Of a stretch of 64,000 nucleotides of DNA, positions 31,529 through 39,854 are shown in pieces. The notes under the pieces were generated by a model, which worked only from the letters and a program-made list of their open reading frames with translations, was not told where the DNA came from and made no database searches. Both the position numbers and the translations under genes were made by a program. The DNA comes from Bog-532 sp963720945 (GTDB taxonomy: Bacteria; Actinomycetota; Actinomycetes; Streptosporangiales; Streptosporangiaceae), in assembly GCA_963720945.1 (NCBI GenBank), contig CAVRHH010000029.1:62001-126000 (forward strand), written 5' to 3'. The stretch's first letter is position 1. Every line of letters begins with the position of its first letter.

Positions 31529-32116
31529 GAGTCCCATCACTGCCACTGGAATCTCCGGCGGCAGACTGCCCGTTACTAAGCCTGCCGGGCCGGCCCGGAC
31601 GCGGCATTCCGCCGCATACGAGAAAAGCCCCGCACGCCGTGCACGCGGGGTAACCACCATAGCGGGCAATGCCCCGCATCACCACTGTGACACTGGCAGC
31701 CCGCCAACGCCAGATCCGCGCGGCCCCCGCATGCCCGGTTTCTCCGGGCGTCAGGGCCGTCGCATCCGGCCTGACCTGCCAGCCTGCGGCTGGCGAGGTG
31801 GGAGGTGGTCCTCCGCTTACACGTCCGGTATCGCACACCGGACTAGTCGTCGGCTAAGGGTAACAACAATTTCGCCGGCAGCGGTATTTCTGCGCCGATC
31901 GGCGCGCCCGTGGCGCGCTCAGTTGAGCACGCGGCGGCGGAACGTCCGGGCGCCCCGGGTGTGGGACCGGGCCCGCAGCCCGCGCGGGACCTCGGCTGGC
32001 TGCGGTCCTGCTGTGTGCCGGACGACATCGCGGCGGCCGTGTCCCCCTCCTGAGTGGCTCCGGCCGTCCCGGCGGCCCGCTCAGCGGGCTGCCCGGCAGG
32101 CAGTTCAGCCGGGGGT
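31518..32116 (-). other. infC leader and promoter region, no gene seen
   Basis: About 600 bp between the restored aroE stop and infC. The minus strand carries a GTCCGGT / ACCGGAC stem (31823-31843), an AGGAGGTGG/CCACCTCC-like complementary pair near 31801-31815 and an intrinsic-terminator-like hairpin at 31621-31650. The uncorrected aroE frame runs on to 31843 here but does not resemble protein of any family. No confident promoter is assigned. Confidence 0.5.
31621..31650 (-). terminator. Attenuator-like terminator in the infC leader
   Basis: Minus strand CCCCGC ... GCGGGG with further GTGCAC pairing in the loop, then CTTTTCT. It lies about 100 nt upstream of the infC start, inside the transcribed leader if the promoter is farther up, so it could attenuate the infC-rpmI-rplT operon. 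It could also end transcription from aroE. Confidence 0.6.
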
Positions 32117-32991
32117 TCAGCGCGCGGCGGCGGCCGAACGGCGGTCCAGCTCGGCCTGGCCGGCGGCGCGCATTGCCGCGAGCGGAGCCGCCGGCGACCG
32201 GTCATCAGCTCGAACTGGCCTCCCGCCTGGTGCAGCAGCAGCTCGAACCCGCTGATCACGGTGGCCCCGGCGGCTTCCGCGGCCCGGGCGAGCGTGGTAG
32301 GCCACGGGGCGTACACCACGTCGAACACCACCCGCGGGGTCTGCGCCCCGGGCCAGGCCCGTTCGGCATAAAAATCAGCGGCACCGGCCGGGACGGTCGA
32401 GATCAGCAGGTCCTGGCCCGCGAGCGTGCCCGCCGCGGCCAGCGGCCGCAGCTCCACCTGGACGCCGAGCCGCTGCGCGACCCTCCGCAGCGGGGCCGCC
32501 CGGGTCTCGTCACGGACCGCGACCGTGGCGGCGCGCAGGCCGGTCTCGCGCAGCGCGGCCAGCGCCGAGCAGGCCGTCGCGCCGGCGCCGAGGATCACCG
32601 CGGAGCGCGGCGCGGGCACGCCGGCTCCGGCCAGCACGGCCACCATCCCGGCCACGTCGGTGTTGTAGCCGCGGCGCCGCCCGGCGGCGAACACCACCGT
32701 GTTGGCACCGCCCACGTCGGCCGCGAGCGGGTCCACGTGATCCAGCAGCGGCAGCACGGCGCGCTTGAGCGGCATCGTGAGCGACAGGCCTGCCCAGCCG
32801 GCGCCGTCCGCGCCGCACGCGCCGACCACCGCGGGCAGACCGGCCTCGTCGCACTCGATCGCCTGGTAACTCCACCCCTCCAGGCCGGCCGCGGCGTAAC
32901 CGGCCCGGTGCAGCACCGGGGACAGCGAGTGGGCGATCGGTGACCCGAGGATGGCGGCTTTCATCGGCGCCATGCTAGACGGCCTGTCCAT
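32117..32991 (-). CDS. aroE: Shikimate dehydrogenase with a frame break near the C-terminus
   Basis: NADPH-dependent reduction of 3-dehydroshikimate. Seen: ILGSPIAHSLSPVLHRAGYAA (shikimate site), GLSLTMPLKRAVLP with the catalytic Lys, GGANTVVF, the nucleotide-binding GAGATACSALAAL, and the C-terminal GFELLLHQAGGQFELMTG. Directly after MTG (about 32200) the frame departs from the family. One added G restores SPAAPLAAMRAAGQAELD and a stop at 32117, the usual end. Uncorrected, the frame runs on with non-homologous sequence to 31843. A sequencing deletion is the simplest explanation. Start ATG 32991 has AGGTGA upstream; ATG 32964 is also possible. The gene follows mltG directly. Confidence 0.88.
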
Positions 32992-32996
32992 TCACT

Positions 32997-35482
32997 TCAC
33001 CTGGGAAGCGTCTGGTAAAACGTCGTCACGCCGTTCGTGCCGGACACGAAGTAGAGCCAGTTGCCGGCCGCCGGGTGCAGCGCCGCCTGGATGGCGGCGT
33101 TCCCCGGGCTGTCGATCGGCCCGGGCGGCAGCCCCTTGTGCACGTAGGTGTTGTACGGGGTGTTGATGTGGGTCTGCGCGATGGTGGCACTCGTGCCGTA
33201 TAGGTGCAGCCCGTAAAACACCGTGCTGTCGAACTGCAGCGGCATGTTCGCCTGCAGCCGGTTGAGGACCACGCGGGCGATCTTCGGGTAGTCCGTGACC
33301 CGGCCGCCCTCGGCCTGCAGCAGGCTGGCGACCGTGATGACCTGGCCCGGGGTCATATGGGCCTGGGCCGCGGCCGCGTTCAGGTTGATGTTCACCGCTT
33401 CCTGGTTGAAGCGGTTGACCATGGTCTGCAGAACGGTCGTCGCGGTCATGTTCGGCTGGACATCGTAGGTGGCCGGGAACAGGTACCCCTCCGGATTGCC
33501 GTTGGCGTAGCTGGGCAGGCCGAGTGAGCCCCGGCTGGCCAGGGCCTGCTGGTAGTCGGCCAGCGGGATCCCGGATTTGGCGCCCAGCGCGGTCTCGATC
33601 TGGGAGAGCCGCCAGCCCTCCGGGATGGTGATCTTGTCCTCGATCCGCGCGGCCGGGTTGAGCAGCAGCGCGAAGGCCAGCGTCGCCTGCATCTGCTTGT
33701 GCATCCGGTAGAAGCCGGGCTCCAGGCCGCGGGAGTCGGTGCTGTGCTCGGCGGCCAGCTCGAACGCGCGGACGCTCTTGACCACGCCCAGCGTGACCAG
33801 CCGCTGGCCGACCTGGGTGGCCGTCTGGCCGGACTGCACCTGGACGATCGCCTGGCCCGTGCCGCCACCCGTGTAGTCGGACGGATGGTATTTGCTCATG
33901 TACAGACCGTATACGTAGACGCCGCCGATGATCAGCGGGGTGAGGATGACCGCGACCGCGATCAGCGGGGCGATCCAGCGCGACCGGCGCCGCTTGCGGC
34001 CGCCCCCGCCGGAGCCGCGGCCCCGGCGGTGCCCGCCGCCGTCGCCGTCCTCGCCGTAACCGTCGTCGTAGCCGTCCTCATCGTCGCGGTAGCGCGGCCC
34101 GCCGAGGCCGGGCACGAAGCGGTCGTCCTCTTCGTAGCCGTCGTCGTACGAGTCCTGCCACGACAGCGTACCGGGACCGGAACCCGCGGGCCCGTCCGGG
34201 CCTGGCTCGTCACGGTGCCGCCGCCCGCGGTAGGCGGCGGGTTCGTCCGGTTCCGGCGGCGCATTCCGCTGGCGCGGGCCACGGTGGCCCGCGGGCTCAT
34301 CCGGGGCGGGCGGCTCGCTGCGCTGGCGCCGGCCCTCGTAGGCGCCGGGCTCATTCGGTCCGGGCGGCACGTTCCGCTGGCGCCGGCCCTCGTAGGCGCC
34401 GGGCACAGCTGGCCCGGGCGGCAGGTCCTGCTGGCGCCGGCCCTGGTAGGAGCCCGGATCGGCGGATTCGGGCGGCACGTTGCGGTGACGCCGGCCCCGC
34501 GGAGCGCGCGGATCGGCGTACCGGCCGTCCCGCTGAGAGGGGCCGCCGGCCGGGTACGCCGCGTCACTCCCGGCGGGCTCGCCGGGCTGGTACGCGGCGG
34601 GCCGGTAAAGGTCGGCACGCCCATACTGCCCGTCGCGCGGGCGATCGTCCGGACGGCGGCCGTCATCTGCCCCGTCGCCACGTGACCCGTCGCCACGCGG
34701 GTAACCAGTCTGGCGCTGGTAGCCGGCGGCGCCCTGACCATCATCGTCACGCTGGTACCGGCCATCACGCTGGCCAGGCCCGCTGCGCTGGGCGTAACTC
34801 GGATCGGTCAGCGGATCGGGGCGGCGCTGCGCTCCGGCCGCCCTGGCTCCCGGCCGGGAAGCGTCCTGGCCGGGTGCATGGCCCGGCTGGGTTCCGTTCG
34901 GCTGGGTTCCATCGGGCTGTGGGCCGCCCGGCTGCGGGCCGCCCGGCTGCGCGCTGCGCCGGCTGCCCTGGTAGGACGCGCCCGGCCGGTCCGGGCCATC
35001 CCCCTGGCCCGCGTGCCGCCCGCCCGGCGGAAGCGCGGCCCGCGGCGGTGTACCGCGCTGCCCATGACCGCCCGCGACGGGGCCGCCCGGCGAGCGGCCG
35101 CCGGGGCCCGGGACCGGGCGCGCGCCGCCGTCCGGGGCCGGCCAATACGGCCCGTGCCCGTGGCGCCGGGCGAGCGGCCGTGGCCGCCCGGGGCCGTTCC
35201 CGTCGTGTCCGGCGAGCGGCCGTAGCCGCCGGGCACCGTCCCCTCGGCGTCCGGTCCCCAATTGACCGCCGCCGGCTGTCCAGAGCCGGAGGCCTGACCG
35301 TAGCCCGCCGTCTGGCCGTACCCGGAGGGCTGGCCAGAGCCCGCGGGCCGCCCCGCCGGGCGGGCGGGCGGGCCTGCCCCGTCGGCCGGCCATGGCGGTT
35401 CCGGCTCCGGCTCCGGCTCCGGCTGGACGGGCCTCGCGTGCCGGCGCACGCTACGGCCCGGTTCCGGCTGTTCGTCGGTCAT
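32997..35482 (-). CDS. mltG: Endolytic murein transglycosylase MltG with long disordered N-terminus and a frame break
   Basis: Membrane-anchored lytic transglycosylase that cuts nascent glycan strands. The C-terminal half has a membrane helix (WIAPLIAVAVILTPLIIGGVYVYG), a LysM-like segment and the YceG domain with NPEGYLFPATYDV and the catalytic Glu in ASLLQAEGGRV. About 500 residues before the helix are Gly/Pro/Arg/Asp-rich, with many GRRQRN-type repeats. The coupled start is ATG 35482 (MTDEQPEPGRSVRRHARPV), overlapping the ruvX stop by 4 nt, but that frame breaks near 35151. One added G in the GGG before CCGTATTGG joins it to the long downstream frame. Both frames are low-complexity there, so composition and the coupling support this reading. 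Confidence 0.88.
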
Positions 35483-35991
35483 CCTGCGGCTCCGCCCGCC
35501 CGGGGGCCCGGTTCTGGCACGAGCTCGCCCGGCGGCTGGCCCGTGGCCCGCTCGGCGTCCAGCGCGGCCTGGAGCAGCACGGCGGCCGCCGCCTGGTCGA
35601 CCACGGAGCGGCGGGCCCGGGAGTTCTTCCCGCCCTGACGGAGCACCGCGTGCGCCGTCGTGGTCGTGAAACGCTCGTCGAACAGCCGGACCGCGACCGG
35701 TGCGATCCGGGCCGCCAGCGCCGCCGCCACCTCGCGCGCGCCGGCGGCGGCCGGGCCTTCCCGCCCGGCCAGCGTCGTGGGCAGCCCGATGATGACCTCC
35801 AGGGCATCGTGCTCGGCGACCAGCCCGGCGAGCCGGTCCAGGTCACCGCGGCCGTGCGTGATCACCTCGAGCGGGCTGGCCAGCACGCCGCCGGGATCGC
35901 TGCGGGCGACCCCGACGCGCACCGAACCGACGTCCACGCCCAGCCGGACACCCGTTCTCACGCCGGTCTCACCAGACAGCAAGGGCAGCAT
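35479..35991 (-). CDS. ruvX: RuvX/YqgF-type putative Holliday junction resolvase
   Basis: RNase H-fold protein (YqgF) implicated in pre-16S rRNA 5' maturation and possibly junction resolution. 170 residues with RLGVDVGSVRVGVARSDP at the N-terminus, VIIGLPTTLAGREG in the middle and LFDERFTTTTAHAVL, which carries the conserved DERxTT motif. Starts at ATG 35991, 22 nt after the alaS stop, and overlaps mltG by ATGA. The alaS-ruvX-mltG-aroE order is standard in actinobacteria. Confidence 0.93.
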   Translation of the reverse strand: MLPLLSGETGVRTGVRLGVDVGSVRVGVARSDPGGVLASPLEVITHGRGDLDRLAGLVAEHDALEVIIGLPTTLAGREGPAAAGAREVAAALAARIAPVAVRLFDERFTTTTAHAVLRQGGKNSRARRSVVDQAAAAVLLQAALDAERATGQPPGELVPEPGPRAGGAAG

Positions 35992-36013
35992 GCCATCACG
36001 TTAACCTGCCGGC

Positions 36014-38740
36014 CTAGGCGGCGTCCCTCAAAGTATCCCGAACCGCCGCAAAGGCCCCGTCGATCACGCCTGTCCCGCGGTCGGCCAGCGGCGCGCCGCC
36101 TCCCTGCGCGACGTCCGGCTTGCCGCCGCCGCCACCACCGAGCGCCCGCGCCGCGGCGCCGACCAGCTGGCCCGCGGCCAGGCCGCGGTTGCGTCCCGCG
36201 TCGTTCACGGCGACCACCACCACCGGCCGGTCGGTGGGGACGCCCACCACCATGACCGCGCCCGGCCGCCCAGCCGGCAACCGGCCCCGGATGTCGAGCG
36301 CGAGCTTGCGGATGCTGTCGGCGTCAGTGCCGGGCGGCACCTGGTGCGCGACGAAGGCGATGCCGCCGATGTCTTCGGGCCGGGCCGCCAGATCCCCGGC
36401 CACTTCGAGCAGCTGGGCGCTGCGCACGCGCTGTAGTTCGCGTTCCGCCTCGCGGAGCCGGGTCACCAGCGAGGAGACCCGTTCGGGCAGCTCCTCCCGG
36501 CGCGCCTTGAGCTGCTCGCTGAGCTGGCTGACCAGGATGTTCTCCTTGGCCAGGAACCGGAAGGCGTCGATCCCGACCAGCGCCTCGACGCGGCGTACCC
36601 CGGAGCCGATCGACGATTCGCTGAGCAGCTTGACCAGGCCGAGCTGGCCGGAGTGCGCCACGTGGGTCCCGCCGCACAGCTCACGCGAGTAGTCACCGAC
36701 CTCGACGATCCGGACCTCGTTCCCGTACTTCTCGCCGAACAAGGCAAGCGCGCCCATCGCGCGCGCCTCGTCAATCGACGTGTGGAACGCACGGACGTCC
36801 AGGTCGTTGATGAGCACCTGGTTGACCTCGTCCTCGGCCTCGTTCAGCACCGCCCGCGGGACGGCGCCGGGCGCGGTGAAGTCGAACCGCAGCCGCCCGG
36901 GCGCGTTCTCCGACCCGGCCTGCGCGGCCGCGTCGCCGAGAGCGCCGCGGATGGCCCGGTGCACGAGATGCGTCGCGGTATGCGAGCGTGAGATGGCCCG
37001 GCGCCGCTCGATGTCGATCTCCGCGTACGCGGGCGCGCCCACCGTGACCTCGCCGGACCGCACCACGCCCCGGTGCACGATGAGCCCGGGCAGCGGCGCC
37101 TGGACGTCGAAGACCTCGACCTCGCTGTCCGGCGTGCCGCCCACGCCGGCGACCCGGATCACGCCCGCGTCGGGCAGCTGGCCGCCGCTTTCCGCGTAGA
37201 AGGGCGTCCGGTCGAGCACGACGGAGACCTTCTCGCCCTGGGCCGCGGTGGTGACCGGCAGGTCGTTCACCAGCAGGCCGGCGACCGTCGCCTCGGTCGC
37301 GAACTGGTCGTACCCGAGGAAGCTGATCGCCCCGGTGCGCTCGCGCAGGTCGGCGAGCACGGAGATGTCGGCGTTGCCGGTCTTCTTCTGCGCGGCGTCG
37401 GCCTTCGCGCGCTCGCGCTGGGCCGCCATCAGCCGCCGGAACCCCTCCTCGTCCACCGACAGCCCCTGCTCCTGGGCCATCTCGAGGGTCAGCTCGATCG
37501 GGAAGCCGTAGGTGTCGTGCAGCTGGAACGCCTGCGCACCGGACAGCGTGGCCGACTTCTTCCGCCGCGTCTCCTCCATCGCCGCGTCGAAGATCGCGGT
37601 GCCGGTGCGCAGCGTGCCGAGGAACGCCGCCTCCTCCGCGTCGAGCACGGTGTGGATGTTGGCCGCGTCGCGGCGCAGTTCCGGGTACAGCGGGGCCATC
37701 GCCTCGATCGCGGTGGTGCCCAGCTCGTGCAGGTAACGCTCGCCGCCAGAGGCCCCGCCGCCGCGCTGGCCGCCGGCCAGCATGCGGAGGTTCCGGATGC
37801 TGCGGCGCAGGATCCGCCGCAGCACGTAGCCGCGCCCCTCGTTGCTCGGCAGCACCCCGTCCTCGACCAGCATCACCGACGCGCGCAGGTGGTCGGCGAC
37901 GACCTTCAGCGCGATGTCGGCCCGGGCGTCCTGGCCGTACCGCTGCTCGGTGAGCTCGGCCGCGCGGTCCAGGATCTTCCAGGTGGTGTCGATCTCGTAG
38001 ATGTTGTCGACGCCCTGCAGGATGGCCGCCATCCGCTCCAGGCCCATCCCGGTGTCGACGTTGCGGAACGGCAGCGGGCCCGCGACGTCGAAGTCGGTCT
38101 TGCTGCGCACCGCGCTGAGCTGGTCCTGCATGAAGACGAGGTTCCACACCTCCAGGTAGCGGTCCTCGTCCGCTTCCGGGCCGCCGTCCCGGCCGTACTC
38201 CGGGCCGCGGTCGTAGTAGATCTCCGAGCAGGGGCCGCCGGGACCGGGAACCCCCATGCTCCAGTAGTTGTCAGCCAGGCCGCGGCGCTGGATCCGGTTC
38301 TCCGGGAGCTTGACCACATCCCGCCAGATCTCGTAGGCCTCCACGTCCTCGGGCAGGACGGTGGCCCAGAGCCGGTCCTCAGGGAAGCCGAACCCGCCGT
38401 CGTGCTCGGACCGGGTCAGCAGCTCCCAGGCGTACGGGATCGCCATGTCCTTGAAGTAGTCGCCGAACGACCAGTTGCCCAGCATCTGGAAGAACGTCGC
38501 ATGCCGGGTGGTCCGGCCGACTTCCTCGATGTCGAGGGTCCGCATGCACTTCTGCACGTCCACCGCCCGCTTGAACGGCGGGGTCTGCTGGCCGAGCAGG
38601 TACGGCTTGAACGGCTGCATCCCGGCGATGACGAACAGCACCGTCGGATCGTCGGCCACCAGGCTGGCCGAGGGGACGATCGTGTGCCCGTGCTGCTCGA
38701 AATATCCCAGGAAGCGGCGCGCGATCTCTGCCGACTCCAT
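36014..38740 (-). CDS. alaS: Alanyl-tRNA synthetase
   Basis: Charges tRNA-Ala and edits misacylated products. 908 residues. N-terminal class II domain (FFQMLGNWSFGDYFK, VPGPGGPCSEIYYDRGPE), tRNA-binding domain with RGYVLRRILRRSIR, editing domain with the zinc motif HTATHLVH and later CGGTHV, and a C-terminal C-Ala domain ending in a GGGGGGKPDVAQGGG motif. Full length and intact. The ATG overlaps the stop of the preceding small gene by 1 nt. Confidence 0.98.
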   Translation of the reverse strand: MESAEIARRFLGYFEQHGHTIVPSASLVADDPTVLFVIAGMQPFKPYLLGQQTPPFKRAVDVQKCMRTLDIEEVGRTTRHATFFQMLGNWSFGDYFKDMAIPYAWELLTRSEHDGGFGFPEDRLWATVLPEDVEAYEIWRDVVKLPENRIQRRGLADNYWSMGVPGPGGPCSEIYYDRGPEYGRDGGPEADEDRYLEVWNLVFMQDQLSAVRSKTDFDVAGPLPFRNVDTGMGLERMAAILQGVDNIYEIDTTWKILDRAAELTEQRYGQDARADIALKVVADHLRASVMLVEDGVLPSNEGRGYVLRRILRRSIRNLRMLAGGQRGGGASGGERYLHELGTTAIEAMAPLYPELRRDAANIHTVLDAEEAAFLGTLRTGTAIFDAAMEETRRKKSATLSGAQAFQLHDTYGFPIELTLEMAQEQGLSVDEEGFRRLMAAQRERAKADAAQKKTGNADISVLADLRERTGAISFLGYDQFATEATVAGLLVNDLPVTTAAQGEKVSVVLDRTPFYAESGGQLPDAGVIRVAGVGGTPDSEVEVFDVQAPLPGLIVHRGVVRSGEVTVGAPAYAEIDIERRRAISRSHTATHLVHRAIRGALGDAAAQAGSENAPGRLRFDFTAPGAVPRAVLNEAEDEVNQVLINDLDVRAFHTSIDEARAMGALALFGEKYGNEVRIVEVGDYSRELCGGTHVAHSGQLGLVKLLSESSIGSGVRRVEALVGIDAFRFLAKENILVSQLSEQLKARREELPERVSSLVTRLREAERELQRVRSAQLLEVAGDLAARPEDIGGIAFVAHQVPPGTDADSIRKLALDIRGRLPAGRPGAVMVVGVPTDRPVVVVAVNDAGRNRGLAAGQLVGAAARALGGGGGGKPDVAQGGGAPLADRGTGVIDGAFAAVRDTLRDAA

Positions 38741-39285
38741 CAGCGGCCATCCTTCACATTCTCCGTGCGGCCGCGCGGGCGGCCATTGGTGCCAGTGGTT
38801 CCGGGTGCCCCGGTTGCTCTCTGTTCACTCGCCAGGTTAGGGCCTGGCTGGCCCTGCTGCCGATTCATATACAGGTCCATGCCCTCGCGCACGTCGCGGG
38901 CGAACCGGCCGGCCGCCCTGACCTGAGCCATGGCGGCCTTCTGCGTGCGCCACGCGGCCCGCGACGTGCGCCACGCGGCCCGGGCCGTGCTCCACTGCGG
39001 GTGCGGGCGGGGGCGCGGCGACGGACGGCCCGCAGCGGCGGGCGCCTGGCCGGAGCCGGGCCGCTGGCCGGTCCCGTCCGGCTGGGGCGGCCAGAAGGGT
39101 CCCGCAACCGCAGCGGACCGGTCGCCGGTCCCGTCCGGCTGGGGCGGCCAGAAGGGTCCCGCAACCGCGGCGGGCCGGTCGCCGGTCACCCGGACCGAGA
39201 TTGCCCGTCCCACCGCCGTGGCACGCCGGTAGCTGGTGATGCCGGCCGCCGCGCCCACCGACAGCCAGAAAACGCGGCGGATCAC
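38740..39285 (-). CDS. Small membrane-associated protein (DUF6167-like)
   Basis: 181 residues from GTG 39285 (VIRRVFWLSVGAAAGITSYRRA), which overlaps the preceding stop by 4 nt. It has a short hydrophobic N-terminus then basic, Pro-rich sequence ending in an amphipathic segment (AWRTQKAAMAQVRAAGRFARDVREG). This resembles the small proteins found beside alaS in actinobacteria (DUF6167). The middle carries a tandem duplication of a ~19-residue unit containing AVAGPFWPPQPDGTG. Function unknown. It sits between the DUF948 protein and alaS, all overlapping, so they are co-translated. Confidence 0.75.
   Translation of the reverse strand: MIRRVFWLSVGAAAGITSYRRATAVGRAISVRVTGDRPAAVAGPFWPPQPDGTGDRSAAVAGPFWPPQPDGTGQRPGSGQAPAAAGRPSPRPRPHPQWSTARAAWRTSRAAWRTQKAAMAQVRAAGRFARDVREGMDLYMNRQQGQPGPNLASEQRATGAPGTTGTNGRPRGRTENVKDGR
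39070..39185. repeat. 57-60-bp duplication inside the DUF6167-like gene
   Basis: Two near-identical copies of a unit containing GTCCCGTCCGGCTGGGGCGG, coding the repeated AVAGPFWPPQPDGTG segment. The copies differ at only a few bases, which indicates a recent duplication. Confidence 0.85.
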
Positions 39286-39812
39286 CGGCGGGCCCCGGAC
39301 CGGGCCAGGGACTTGCGGCGGTTGGCGGCCTGCCGGGACAGGGCGGCACGGGTCCCGGCCGGGGCGGGCGCGTGCGTCACGGGCGGGGCTGGTGTCACGG
39401 CGGGAGCGGGCGCGACGGCGTGCCCTGGCCGGGCGGTCCCGTCCCGGCGGATCGCGACGGCGTGGCGCACGCCGTAGACCAGGGCGGCGGCGCGGCCCGC
39501 GGGGCCGGCCGCGATGGCCCGGCCCAGCCCGGCCAGGGCCGAGACCTGCTCGGTGAGCTGCGACATGCCGGCGTTCAGCTCGTCCATGCCGGCGGTCACC
39601 GAACTGGTCGCGTCGAGCTGCTGATTGGCCCGGTCTACGGCCGCGTGCACCTGCTCGAAGACGGTGTCGCTGCGGGAGCGCATGTCGGCCAGCAGGCGGG
39701 TCCCCTCGGAGATGAGCCGGGCCAGCCGGACGAGCACGTAGACGCCGGCGCATACGAGCACGGCGAAGAAGAAGGCGGCGACGAGCGCGGCCAGATCCCC
39801 TGCGTTCTGCAT
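39282..39812 (-). CDS. DUF948 (YtxG-like) membrane protein
   Basis: 176 residues with one N-terminal membrane helix (LAALVAAFFFAVLVCAGVYVLVRL), then a predicted coiled-coil (~35-95: SEGTRLLADMRSRSDTVFEQVHAAVDRAN), then an Ala/Pro-rich basic tail. This matches the DUF948 family found upstream of alaS in Streptomyces. Function unknown; YtxG-type proteins are stress- or envelope-linked in Bacillus. ATG 39812, 42 nt after the rarA stop. Confidence 0.8.
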   Translation of the reverse strand: MQNAGDLAALVAAFFFAVLVCAGVYVLVRLARLISEGTRLLADMRSRSDTVFEQVHAAVDRANQQLDATSSVTAGMDELNAGMSQLTEQVSALAGLGRAIAAGPAGRAAALVYGVRHAVAIRRDGTARPGHAVAPAPAVTPAPPVTHAPAPAGTRAALSRQAANRRKSLARSGARR

Positions 39813-39854
39813 GCGTGCTTCCTAACGGTGGCAGGCGTTGTTATCTGGCCGACC

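Noticed and set aside
31843..32116. C-terminal extension of AroE
   Set aside because: The uncorrected frame has no AroE similarity after MTG and the natural tail and stop exist one frame over.
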